A stretch of DNA of 48,975 nucleotides from an uncultured Eubacteriales bacterium (GTDB lineage Bacteria > Bacillota > Clostridia > Oscillospirales > CAG-272). A program made the position numbers and the translations under genes. Below are positions 33,899 to 41,878 of this stretch, piece by piece. Position 1 is the first letter of the stretch. Every line of letters starts with the position of its first letter. The notes beneath the pieces were generated by a model. The model saw only the letters and a list, made by a program, of their open reading frames with translations. It was not told where the DNA came from and ran no database searches. The stretch is from NCBI GenBank assembly GCA_902491535.1, contig CABUHS010000019.1, positions 1 to 48,975 of the forward strand. The letters run 5' to 3'.

Positions 33899-35089
33899 TT
33901 GAAATTTCAACGAAATAAAAAATATTCGGCAGCAACGGCATATGCTTGTGCGTTAATAGCTTTTACATTCGTATGTATCTTTATAATAGTTAATTTGCCG
34001 TTTGTTATCAATGCCGTCGGAAGATTCTTCAATATCATGTCTCCGATAATTATCGGGTTCGTTATTGCATATCTTATTTGTCCTTTTCTTAACCTATGTG
34101 AAACACATATATTTTCAAAAATATCTAAAATTAAAAAAAACAGTAAGCTTATAAGAGTTTTATCAATATTAATATCCTATATTTTTTATGCTACCGTTAT
34201 TATCCTTTTGCTTTGGCTTGTTATCCCTCAGGTGGCGACGAGTTATAACGATCTTATAACTAAAATGGATACATACATTTTATCCTCTCAGGAATTTATA
34301 AATGATACAATAAAAAGCTTTAAGCTTTTAAATACAGACCGTATAAAATCGTTCATAAATGATTTTATGGGTAATTCATATAAGATTGTTACCGAGATAA
34401 CACCGTACATAACAAGCTTTCTCGGCTCATTCATTGTGCAATTGCGCGATCTTATTATAGGTTTGGTAGTATCAGTATACTTTCTATATTCTAAAGAGAC
34501 GTTGTCTGCAAGACTTAAAAAGCTTATGTACGCTATCCTTCCTAAAAAAGGAGGAGATATCGTCCTTGAATATGCAAAACTTACAAATAAAACATTCGGC
34601 GGATTTATTATAGGAAAGATTCTTGATTCCGCTATTATGGGGATACTTTCCTTTATAATTCTCGCTATACTTCGTATTCCGCATTATCAACTCGTTAGTG
34701 TCATTATAGGAATAACAAACATTATACCATTCTTCGGTCCGATAATCGGAGCAATACCGTCAGCTTTTATTATATTTATAGCAGATCCAAAGAAAACAAT
34801 TATATTTATTATTTTTATAATTATATTGCAGCAAATAGACGGAAACATTATTGGTCCCAAAATTTTAGGAAATTCTATAGGCATAAGTTCACTGGGAGTA
34901 ATCGTCGCTATAACTATAATGAGCGGTCTTTTTGGATTGACAGGAATGTTTATAGGAGTTCCGCTCTATGTTTTGATAGTTTCTGTAGTAAGGCGCATTA
35001 TAACAACATTAGAAAACAAACGTAAATTATCTATACCGATAGATGAATCAAATGTCGATGATTGTCGGAATGAAGGTGATGACAAATGA
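33899..35089 (+). CDS. AI-2E (PerM/UPF0118) family transporter 1
   Basis: The 396-residue protein has about seven to eight membrane helices in the AI-2E exporter pattern: paired N-terminal helices, a soluble stretch of about 60 residues, then GGFIIGKILDSAIMGI, PFFGPIIGAIPSAFI, and the pore-end segment QQIDGNIIGPKILGNSIGIS. Family members export autoinducer-2 or, in some cases, Na+ in exchange for protons. TTG 33899 follows AAGGAG by seven bases. A second family member overlaps its stop by four bases. Confidence 0.88.
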   Translation: MKFQRNKKYSAATAYACALIAFTFVCIFIIVNLPFVINAVGRFFNIMSPIIIGFVIAYLICPFLNLCETHIFSKISKIKKNSKLIRVLSILISYIFYATVIILLLWLVIPQVATSYNDLITKMDTYILSSQEFINDTIKSFKLLNTDRIKSFINDFMGNSYKIVTEITPYITSFLGSFIVQLRDLIIGLVVSVYFLYSKETLSARLKKLMYAILPKKGGDIVLEYAKLTNKTFGGFIIGKILDSAIMGILSFIILAILRIPHYQLVSVIIGITNIIPFFGPIIGAIPSAFIIFIADPKKTIIFIIFIIILQQIDGNIIGPKILGNSIGISSLGVIVAITIMSGLFGLTGMFIGVPLYVLIVSVVRRIITTLENKRKLSIPIDESNVDDCRNEGDDK

Positions 35090-36312
35090 AGCAGCTACAG
35101 TTCGAAAAAGAACATAAAGGAATAACTTTTCATATTATTACTGTGATTCTTTTTGCGGTACTGTGTATTTTTATTTATCTGTATCACAGTTTTATTATAT
35201 CATCAATTAAAGATTTAATCGATATATTAAATCCAATCATTATCGGCATTGTATTTTTTTTGATATTGTTTCCGATTCAAAACAAAATCGAAAAAGAAAT
35301 ATTGACACGCGCAAAAAAGAAAAAAAATACCTCAAAAAAGAAAAATAATAAAAAGATAGTTCGTGTAGTATCAATGATAATTGCAGCATTGATACTGTGC
35401 GGAGTTATCCTTGCAATTATTTTAATTATAATTCCGCAGGCAATCAATAGTTATAATGACCTGAATCAAAAGGCACAAAGATATACTGAAATTGCAAAAG
35501 ATTTTATTGATAAATATGCGCTGAACAGCAGCCTTGAAAAATTCTCATTTACTCCCAAAGCAGCAGAAACACTTAAACTTATGCTGACTAACATATATAA
35601 GATCTTTTCCGATATATCTCCATATATAATAAATTTAATAAAAGATTCCATACAGCTTACAACTGATATATTTATGGGAATCGTAATATCAATTTATATA
35701 ATATTGGACCGTGAGCGTTTGGTCGGAATAATTCTCAGAATAGCAAAAGTTATTCTTCCAAAAAAAATAATAAACAAGATATCTTCGGAAAATCAGTTTA
35801 TAATAGATGTATTTAATCAATATATAAACGGAAAAACTATAAATATTATAATTACATGGGTTATTGGGATTTTAACCATGATGTTGTTCAATATACCGTA
35901 TGCCCCGCTTATAAGTGTAATTCTTGCAATAATGAATGTAATTCCTTATGTCGGGATTTTTATAGGTGCTATTCCGGGTATATTTATAATTTTTATAACC
36001 CAGCCTCCTAAAATACCGATTTATATTATCATCCTTGTATTTCTGCATATAATTGATACAAAATTTATTGAACCGCATTTGCTTAAAAGCCATACTAAAA
36101 TCGATGCGGTAACTACAATTATTTCTATTGTACTATTCAGCGGATTATTTGGTTTTTGGTTTATGTTTATAGCTGTTCCGGTATCAACCATTTTGTACCA
36201 CTTTGTCAGTGAATATATAGATAAACGTCTTGTGTTAAAGTCGCTTCCTTCGGATACAGAATCATGGAAGAAACCAATTTTAGAAAATAGCACTATAGAA
36301 TCGGTAAAATAA
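35086..36312 (+). CDS. AI-2E (PerM/UPF0118) family transporter 2
   Basis: The 408-residue protein repeats the architecture of its neighbour: N-terminal helix pair with a Lys-rich loop (KKKNTSKKKNNKK), soluble stretch, then PYVGIFIGAIPGIF and HIIDTKFIEPHLLKSHTKID. It starts with ATG 35086 in an ATGA overlap with the first copy. The copies differ enough to be old duplicates, perhaps forming a heteromer. Substrate unknown. Confidence 0.88.
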   Translation: MKQLQFEKEHKGITFHIITVILFAVLCIFIYLYHSFIISSIKDLIDILNPIIIGIVFFLILFPIQNKIEKEILTRAKKKKNTSKKKNNKKIVRVVSMIIAALILCGVILAIILIIIPQAINSYNDLNQKAQRYTEIAKDFIDKYALNSSLEKFSFTPKAAETLKLMLTNIYKIFSDISPYIINLIKDSIQLTTDIFMGIVISIYIILDRERLVGIILRIAKVILPKKIINKISSENQFIIDVFNQYINGKTINIIITWVIGILTMMLFNIPYAPLISVILAIMNVIPYVGIFIGAIPGIFIIFITQPPKIPIYIIILVFLHIIDTKFIEPHLLKSHTKIDAVTTIISIVLFSGLFGFWFMFIAVPVSTILYHFVSEYIDKRLVLKSLPSDTESWKKPILENSTIESVK

Positions 36313-36434
36313 AATTAACAATATGTACATTATTCCAACTTATCTATTAAACTGTAATGTGTTATAATATAATTGTAATATTTAGATTACAGTAAAAATA
36401 GAGCTTACTATTTTATTAATGGAGGAAATATACT

Positions 36435-36734
36435 ATGTGTTTTAACGGTTTATGCAAAAAAGAACCTGAAAAGAAATCAAACTTAGGTAAGGTATTTGTA
36501 TCGGTCGCTGCTATTATAGGATTCGGAACATTAATATATTTTGCCGTAAAATATTTATTTGCAAAGTATCATAATAGTTGTTGCGCACTTTGCAGTGATG
36601 ATTACGATGACTGCGGATGTGATTTCGATGATTGCGATTGCGGATTCGATTGCTGCGACTGTAATGATGATAATCCTATCATTGTTGAAGAAAGAGGAAA
36701 AGATACCTCCGCCGAAGAAAACGAAAATAACTAA
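36435..36734 (+). CDS. Small membrane protein with Cys/Asp-rich tail
   Basis: The 99-residue protein has a short Cys-bearing N-terminus (MCFNGLC), one membrane helix (about residues 21-42), and a tail with ten Cys and many Asp (for example SDDYDDCGCDFDDCDCGF). The pattern suggests metal binding or a disulfide-rich surface. RBS GGAGGAAA lies eight bases upstream. A TATAAT at 36363 may be its promoter -10. The gene is closed by a terminator. No known family recognised. Confidence 0.6.
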   Translation: MCFNGLCKKEPEKKSNLGKVFVSVAAIIGFGTLIYFAVKYLFAKYHNSCCALCSDDYDDCGCDFDDCDCGFDCCDCNDDNPIIVEERGKDTSAEENENN

Positions 36735-36741
36735 ATACAAT

Positions 36742-36770
36742 AAAAAAGACCGGATAATCCGGTCTTTTTT
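36742..36770. terminator. Terminator after the Cys-rich protein gene
   Basis: AAAAAAGACCGGA pairs with TCCGGTCTTTTTT across a three-base loop, a classic bidirectional intrinsic terminator. The 200 bases after it are AT-rich, holding only a CAGAGCC/GGCTCTG hairpin (36887-36908) before the SASP gene. Confidence 0.85.
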
Positions 36771-36973
36771 ATTGTATTTAAATAGGGAATTGTCTTATCA
36801 ATTACAACACATATTAATAAATATAACAAAAGTAAATTTACATTTATTTCCTATAATAAAAATTAATATAATGTTTATAATAATACCAGAGCCGGAAAAA
36901 AGGCTCTGAAAAGAAATATAACAATCAAATTGTAAAATTGTTTGTTAAAGAAAAAGTACAAGGAGAAAATAAA

Positions 36974-37174
36974 ATGGCAACCAATAAGAATTTAGTTCCT
37001 GAAGCAAAGTCTGCTCTTGATAAGTTTAAGATGGAGGCTGCAAGCGAAGTAGGCGTTAGCCTTAACAATGGCTATAACGGAGATCTCACGTCTCGTCAGG
37101 CCGGATCTGTAGGCGGTCAGATGGTCAAGAAAATGATCCAGAAGTACGAGAACGATCTCAAGAACGGCAAATAA
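36974..37174 (+). CDS. Small acid-soluble spore protein, alpha/beta type
   Basis: The 66-residue protein matches alpha/beta SASPs that coat and protect spore DNA: PEAKSALDKFKMEAASEVGV, with the germination protease region near EAASEVGV, and DLTSRQAGSVGGQMVKKM. ATG 36974 follows AAGGAGAAAAT. The gene is monocistronic, with its own strong terminator, and is expected to be expressed in the forespore (sigmaG) by family knowledge. Confidence 0.92.
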   Translation: MATNKNLVPEAKSALDKFKMEAASEVGVSLNNGYNGDLTSRQAGSVGGQMVKKMIQKYENDLKNGK

Positions 37175-37210
37175 ATTAAATTTTTGTTATAAATAAAATT
37201 ATTTAAAAAT

Positions 37211-37284
37211 AAGAAACGGCCTTAGCAATATAATTAATATAAATGAATTAATTATATTATGAATTTGGTCGTTTCTTGTTTTTT
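37211..37284 (+). terminator. Terminator after the SASP gene
   Basis: AAGAAACGGCC (37211-37221) pairs with GGTCGTTTCTT (37267-37277), with one wobble, around an inner AT-rich stem, and is followed by GTTTTTTATC. Confidence 0.75.
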
Positions 37285-37346
37285 ATCTTCGTATTTTTAA
37301 CCATAGATTTGACTGTAATCATAGAATATAACATTATAGCCTCCCC

Positions 37347-37378
37347 AAATTCCGTAAAATTTCTATTTTACGGAATTT
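37347..37378. repeat. 14-bp perfect hairpin upstream of a small ORF
   Basis: AAATTCCGTAAAAT and ATTTTACGGAATTT are exact complements around TTCT (loop). The motif ends just before AAGGAGG of the 36-codon ORF. It may be a terminator without a U-run or a leader control hairpin. Confidence 0.5.
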
Positions 37379-37404
37379 GTTCAATTTAAGGAGGTTGTTC
37401 CCCA

Positions 37405-37515
37405 ATGACGGATAATGGAAAAATTTTCGGTAAATTAGACTGGTTCTCATGTATGTTTTACAATACTTCTATTTTACATATTATGTACTCAATTTACCGG
37501 AATATTAATTTATAA
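37405..37515 (+). CDS. Possible 36-residue protein
   Basis: An ATG ten bases after AAGGAGG opens 36 codons beginning MTDNGKIFGKLDWF. The first residues recall the start of DUF4330 proteins (GRIFGKIN), so this may be a decayed or frameshifted remnant rather than a full gene. No other gene was seen in 37285-37564. Confidence 0.3.
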   Translation: MTDNGKIFGKLDWFSCMFYNTSILHIMYSIYRNINL

Positions 37516-37564
37516 ATAAACATATATTTATAAAAACACTCAAATAACGGGAGGTTATCCATAA

Positions 37565-37996
37565 ATGAAAAAAGATATAAAAAATTCTATCTATTCAGTC
37601 ATTGCTGCAATTGCTACATCACTTTTTATAATGATTATATCAGCATTTGTTGCGTGTAAATATGAAGATCCCAATTCAATAACGTCAATATCGGCTATTA
37701 TTGCACTGATAGGCGGCGCATTTATATGCGGACTTACAAGTTCTATTTTGTCTCACAGCATTTCCGCCGCAACGATAATCTCCGGGATAACTTATATAGT
37801 ATTAATTATTTTAACATCAATTATTGCGAAGCATTTTATAACACCAACCATGCAATTCGGAATCGGAAAAAAAATAATACTCTATACAATATCCATTGCC
37901 ATTACATTAATAAGTTCCCTCCTTGCAAGAAAAAGAAAGAAAAAAAGACGCTCGGCAGCTGCATTAAGAACTAATATTAAAAGAAAAGCTTATTAA
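37565..37996 (+). CDS. TIGR04086-like small membrane protein
   Basis: The 143-residue protein has four membrane helices and a strongly basic C-terminal tail (ARKRKKKRRS). Its size and layout match the TIGR04086 family of Clostridia, whose function is unknown. RBS GGGAGG lies upstream of ATG 37565. A hairpin follows the stop. Confidence 0.65.
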   Translation: MKKDIKNSIYSVIAAIATSLFIMIISAFVACKYEDPNSITSISAIIALIGGAFICGLTSSILSHSISAATIISGITYIVLIILTSIIAKHFITPTMQFGIGKKIILYTISIAITLISSLLARKRKKKRRSAAALRTNIKRKAY

Positions 37997-38002
37997 AAAT
38001 AA

Positions 38003-38040
38003 AACAGCTTGACTGTTATATATCCAAGCTGTTAAAATTC
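38003..38040. terminator. Terminator between converging genes
   Basis: AACAGCTTG (38003-38011) and CAAGCTGTT (38025-38033) pair perfectly; AAAATTCTTT follows. It lies between the + membrane-protein gene and the - phosphodiesterase gene. Confidence 0.6.
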
Positions 38041-38041
38041 T

Positions 38042-38560
38042 TTATTTAAGTGATAAAAATTCGAAATTTTCATTTTCAAGAATAATATAACTATGATCCG
38101 ATCCATTTTTAGGAATTGAAACAGAGCCCGGATTAACACAAAGAATACCATTTCTAATTTCATGCATCGGAATATGTGTGTGACCGCTAAGCATAACATC
38201 TCCCGAATGTAGATTCGGCATATTGTCAGGTCCATATATATGTCCGTGAGTCATATATATTCGACGTTTACCATTATCAGATACAACTGCATAATCAGCC
38301 ATTATAGGAAAGTCTAAAACCATCTGATCAACCTCAGAATCACAGTTTCCCCGAACACAAAGCAATTTTTCTGACATGTCATTAAGCATAGCGATAACAG
38401 TTTTAGGTGAATACTCTTCGGGAAGATCGTTTCTTGGGCCGTGATACAAAATATCTCCTAAAAGAATAAGCATATCAGAATGTGACATTTCAAAAGCATC
38501 AATTAGCTTACTGCAATACTTTGAAGAGCCATGTATATCAGATGCAATCATATATTTCAT
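38042..38560 (-). CDS. YfcE-type metallophosphodiesterase
   Basis: The 172-residue protein has the calcineurin-like motifs MIASDIHGS, GDILYHGPR, RGNCDSEVD, THGHIYG and SGHTHIPM, which hold two metals. YfcE/MJ0936 enzymes cleave phosphodiesters such as bis(p-nitrophenyl) phosphate in vitro; the natural substrate is unknown. ATG 38560 gives the usual start KYMIASDIHG; GGAAAGG lies 13 bases upstream. A hairpin separates it from the operon upstream. Confidence 0.9.
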   Translation of the reverse strand: MKYMIASDIHGSSKYCSKLIDAFEMSHSDMLILLGDILYHGPRNDLPEEYSPKTVIAMLNDMSEKLLCVRGNCDSEVDQMVLDFPIMADYAVVSDNGKRRIYMTHGHIYGPDNMPNLHSGDVMLSGHTHIPMHEIRNGILCVNPGSVSIPKNGSDHSYIILENENFEFLSLK

Positions 38561-38601
38561 AATATAATTCTGCCTTTCCAATTATAAAGTATATAATATT
38601 T

Positions 38602-38637
38602 TTAAGTCCGTGTATCCTTTTTCATACACGGACTTAA
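38602..38637 (-). terminator. Terminator of the Hdr-Flx-Frd operon
   Basis: TTAAGTCCGTGTAT and ATACACGGACTTAA (14-base arms) flank an eight-base loop after the last gene of the large minus-strand operon. The tail is AT-rich with a short U content, so read-through into the phosphodiesterase gene is possible. Confidence 0.6.
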
Positions 38638-38654
38638 ATTAATAATTTTTCAAA

Positions 38655-38897
38655 TCAAGAAAGCTTTGCGAGAATATTTTCCTTAAAAAATTCTGAAGTT
38701 CTATCAGGAATAACTGAAAAGATTTCATCATCAACAGAAACGCAAACATCATTTTGACAATTTCCCATGCAAAATGTTCCGGAAAGCTCCACTTTATCCG
38801 AAAGATTATATTCATCAATAAGTTTTTTTATACAGCTTACTACTTGATGTGAACCCTTGAGATGACATGAACTGCCAATGCATACAACAACTTTCAT
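38655..38897 (-). CDS. Thioredoxin-like [2Fe-2S] ferredoxin
   Basis: The 80-residue protein has the NuoE/HndA-like thioredoxin fold cluster motif: VVCIGSSCHLKG (Cys6, Cys11) and TFCMGNCQND (Cys43, Cys47). Such small [2Fe-2S] proteins sit beside hydrogenase and NADH-linked electron-transfer genes in Clostridia. It is the last gene of the Hdr-Flx-Frd operon, 63 bases after the exporter gene. A role as electron carrier to or from the complex is inferred. Confidence 0.85.
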   Translation of the reverse strand: MKVVVCIGSSCHLKGSHQVVSCIKKLIDEYNLSDKVELSGTFCMGNCQNDVCVSVDDEIFSVIPDRTSEFFKENILAKLS

Positions 38898-38960
38898 AAT
38901 TAGTATTTCCCTTCTGCGTTATACAATTTCGAACTGATACCCTTTATTATTTTATTTTAA

Positions 38961-40238
38961 TTAAAATAATACCACAAGGAATTGTGAAACAAGAACTACT
39001 GCTAAAAGTGCTATAGGATATGTTGCAGCATATGCTGAAGCAACATCTTCCGTTCCAGAAACATTTATAAGTGTTCCGAGTGCAGGTGTTGATGTCATTC
39101 CTCCGGTAATAGATCCAAGGCTATTCAGCAAGCTCAATTTAAGTACGTATTTAGCAAAAATATATCCGATAATCATGGGAATAATAGTCATTGCCATGCC
39201 ATACAGGAAGTAAACCGGCTTAAAGTACTTAACAAAGTTTGCTCCACCGGGAATACCTGCTCCGATCAGAAATACCATAAGTCCTAATTCACGAAATGTT
39301 TCAAGTACCTTTTTGTTAGGCATAACATTTACAGAGCCAAAATGTGAGAAATGTCCAAAAATAAGTGATGCAATAAGCGCTCCACCGGTTGTTGTCAGAG
39401 AAAATGTTGTTCCGCTTAAGCCTTTAGCAGAAAGCGGAATTTTTATTGCTCCGATAAATATTCCGATAATTGCAGCAGCAGCAAAAGCGGCAATTCCAAG
39501 CGGATCAATATCAATTAGTTTACCCTTATATTCTTTCTTAGATCCAAGATCGACAGAAAGCAGTTTGGCGCGTTCCTTCTCCATGTTTGCTTTTGTGAAC
39601 TTAGGTATAAGCTGAACAAAGAGAACAACACCGACAACTCCGAAAAGATACGCAATTCCGTGTCCGACAGTTACGGCATTTTCATAGCTTTCGGCGAGTT
39701 CGGGAGTTGCTGCATAAACATTCATAACCGTCGACTTTGCAGCGGAAAATCCGGGTGTGCTTGTAAGCGCGCCGGAAAGTATTCCGTCAAGCATTGCAAT
39801 AAACTCATGCGGATCACTTTCAGAACCTCTGCCTATAAAATAACACACAACACAGGTCAGTCCGCCAGCAAGTATAATTATTACCCCAAGCAAAATATAG
39901 GACTTGAAATTCTTTTTCAAATTCTTGAAAAAATTAGGTCCTGCGATAAATCCCACTGCAGTAACGAAGAATATAAGACCTATATTCTCAACGATTTTCA
40001 TCGCCTGGCTTCCGTAATTTGCTATGCTTTCGCCTACTGTTATCGTAAGCGTTTCATTGATGTTAGAGAAAAAGAATGCACCGTACAGCAAAGCGATTAT
40101 AAAAACTCCTGCTGTACCAAGCGATACACCTTTTATTGTAATTCTTCCGAGGAGATATCCGATCGTTGCCACAGCAAATATAGACAACATCAGGAAAGCT
40201 ACTCCGGAAATAGATATTACGCCTCCGAAAAGAATCAT
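38961..40238 (-). CDS. AAEx-family (YidE/YbjL, AspT-like) transporter
   Basis: The 425-residue protein has about ten to eleven membrane helices with the family's internal duplication. Each half has a re-entrant-type loop: LSGALTSTPGFSAAKS in the first and ITGGMTSTPALGTL in the second. The glycine-rich helix LIGAGIPGGANF precedes the second. Members include the aspartate:alanine exchanger AspT and the succinate exporter SucE1 of Corynebacterium. TrkA-C domains between the halves are missing, making it shorter than AspT. It lies 15 bases after the fumarate-reductase-type flavoprotein gene, so export of succinate (or fumarate/succinate or aspartate exchange) is a reasonable inference. Confidence 0.8.
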   Translation of the reverse strand: MILFGGVISISGVAFLMLSIFAVATIGYLLGRITIKGVSLGTAGVFIIALLYGAFFFSNINETLTITVGESIANYGSQAMKIVENIGLIFFVTAVGFIAGPNFFKNLKKNFKSYILLGVIIILAGGLTCVVCYFIGRGSESDPHEFIAMLDGILSGALTSTPGFSAAKSTVMNVYAATPELAESYENAVTVGHGIAYLFGVVGVVLFVQLIPKFTKANMEKERAKLLSVDLGSKKEYKGKLIDIDPLGIAAFAAAAIIGIFIGAIKIPLSAKGLSGTTFSLTTTGGALIASLIFGHFSHFGSVNVMPNKKVLETFRELGLMVFLIGAGIPGGANFVKYFKPVYFLYGMAMTIIPMIIGYIFAKYVLKLSLLNSLGSITGGMTSTPALGTLINVSGTEDVASAYAATYPIALLAVVLVSQFLVVLF

Positions 40239-40253
40239 TATACTGTCAACTCC

Positions 40254-41864
40254 TTACTGAACATGTTTTTGTTCTTTTCTTGCATAATCAGGCAAAAGTT
40301 TTGGAGATACAGCATCTGAAACAATTCCGGCAGCCGCTTTTTCATGTTCAAAGCTTGATACATGGTCAAGCGTCAATTTACCAACCTTAACAGACTCAGC
40401 TTTAGCAGCTGCATTTTTTCCTGCATTTCTTCCAAATACAATAATATCAAGAAGCGAATTTCCCATGAGTCGGTTTCTTCCGTGAATTCCACCGACAGCC
40501 TCTCCGGCAACAAAAAGATTTTCAACTCCGGACTGACCGTTTGCACTTATATCAATACCGCCATTCTGATAATGGAGAGTAGGATATACAAGGATAGGAT
40601 CGCGTCTTATATCAATACCGTATTTTGCAAACATACGCATCATAGCAGGTATACGTTTTTCTATAGTTCCCTCACCGTTCTTAAGCTCGATCATAGGCGT
40701 ATCAAGCCATACACCGATGCCGGAAGCTGTATGTACACCGTTTCCGTTAGTGCTGCATTCTCGAATAATCGACGCCGCAGATACATCACGGGTTTCAAGC
40801 GGATGCATAAATACTTCGCCGTTTACATTAATGAGTTTTGCTCCAAGAGAACGAACCTTTTCGGTAACAAGCGCGCCGAAAATCTGCTCCGGGAATGCAG
40901 CTCCGGTCGGGTGATACTGGAGTGTATCTGCATAAAGAAGTTTTGCTCCGGCTCTGTATGCAAGGACAAGTCCGTCGGCAGTAGCGCCGTAATGGTTTGA
41001 TGTCGGGAATCCCTGATAATGAAGTCTTCCTGCACCTCCGGTTGCGATAATAACGGTTTTCGCCTTAGCAATCATAATTTCGTCGGTCTCCATATTAAGA
41101 AGAACAGCGCCGGCAGCATTTCCATTTTCATCAAGAATAAGTTCGATTGCAGATGTAAAATCAACAACAGGAATCTGGCGGTTGAGAACCTCATCGCGCA
41201 ATGTTCTCATTATTTCAGCGCCGGAATAATCCTTAGCCGCGTGCATTCTCTTGCGGGATGTTCCGCCGCCGTGAGTTGTTACCATAGTTCCGTCGGGCGT
41301 TTTATCAAACTCAACACCGAGATCGCTGAGCCATGAAATTGCCTCAGGAGCTTCTGTCACAAGCTTATACAGAAGCTCTGGCTTTGCAGCAAAATGTCCG
41401 CCGCCGAAAGCATCTATATAATGCTGTGCCGGAGAATCATTCTCCTTATCGGCCGCCTGAATTCCGCCCTCTGCCATCATTGTATTTGCGTCACCCATAC
41501 GAAGCTTTGTAACTACCATTACTTTAGCTCCGGCGTTATCTGCCTCTATAGCTGCTGACGCTCCGGCTCCGCCTCCGCCTATAACAAGCACGTCTACATC
41601 ATAATCGGGATTTGAAAGATCAAGCTTCATATCCTTTATACGGCTGCTTGCCTGCAAAAGCTCCGCGAGTTCATTCGGAACCTTTTCGCCTTTATTAGGT
41701 CCTATCTTAAGCTCTGTGAATTCGCTTGTCTTATAGTCAGGATGATATGTGGCGAGAAGCTGTGTTTTCTCATCTGCTGTCATTCTTCTCGGCTCAAGTG
41801 CAGCATTTGCCGCTCTGTTAGCCTCAACCTTTTTTATCGATTCAAGCATTTCTTCGTTATACAT
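40254..41864 (-). CDS. frdA: Fumarate reductase-type flavoprotein, soluble
   Basis: The 536-residue flavoprotein has a 90-residue N-terminal extension, then the FAD-binding start DVLVIGGGGAGASAAIEA. Aligned by motif to E. coli FrdA, catalytic residues are kept: His318 (QYHPTGA), Arg359 (ETRDVSAA), His431 (YPTLHYQNGG) and Arg465 (HGRNRLMGNS). The His that binds FAD covalently is replaced by Asn127 (DANTMMAEGG), so FAD should be non-covalent. No membrane anchor gene accompanies it; a FeS subunit precedes it by 14 bases. Fumarate to succinate is the best guess; another 2-enoate acceptor is possible. Confidence 0.8.
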   Translation of the reverse strand: MYNEEMLESIKKVEANRAANAALEPRRMTADEKTQLLATYHPDYKTSEFTELKIGPNKGEKVPNELAELLQASSRIKDMKLDLSNPDYDVDVLVIGGGGAGASAAIEADNAGAKVMVVTKLRMGDANTMMAEGGIQAADKENDSPAQHYIDAFGGGHFAAKPELLYKLVTEAPEAISWLSDLGVEFDKTPDGTMVTTHGGGTSRKRMHAAKDYSGAEIMRTLRDEVLNRQIPVVDFTSAIELILDENGNAAGAVLLNMETDEIMIAKAKTVIIATGGAGRLHYQGFPTSNHYGATADGLVLAYRAGAKLLYADTLQYHPTGAAFPEQIFGALVTEKVRSLGAKLINVNGEVFMHPLETRDVSAASIIRECSTNGNGVHTASGIGVWLDTPMIELKNGEGTIEKRIPAMMRMFAKYGIDIRRDPILVYPTLHYQNGGIDISANGQSGVENLFVAGEAVGGIHGRNRLMGNSLLDIIVFGRNAGKNAAAKAESVKVGKLTLDHVSSFEHEKAAAGIVSDAVSPKLLPDYARKEQKHVQ

Positions 41865-41878
41865 TCTTCTCCGCCTCC

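Noticed and set aside
39660..40319. + strand 219-codon open frame
   Set aside because: Antisense to the AAEx transporter; Cys/His/Tyr-rich low-quality translation.
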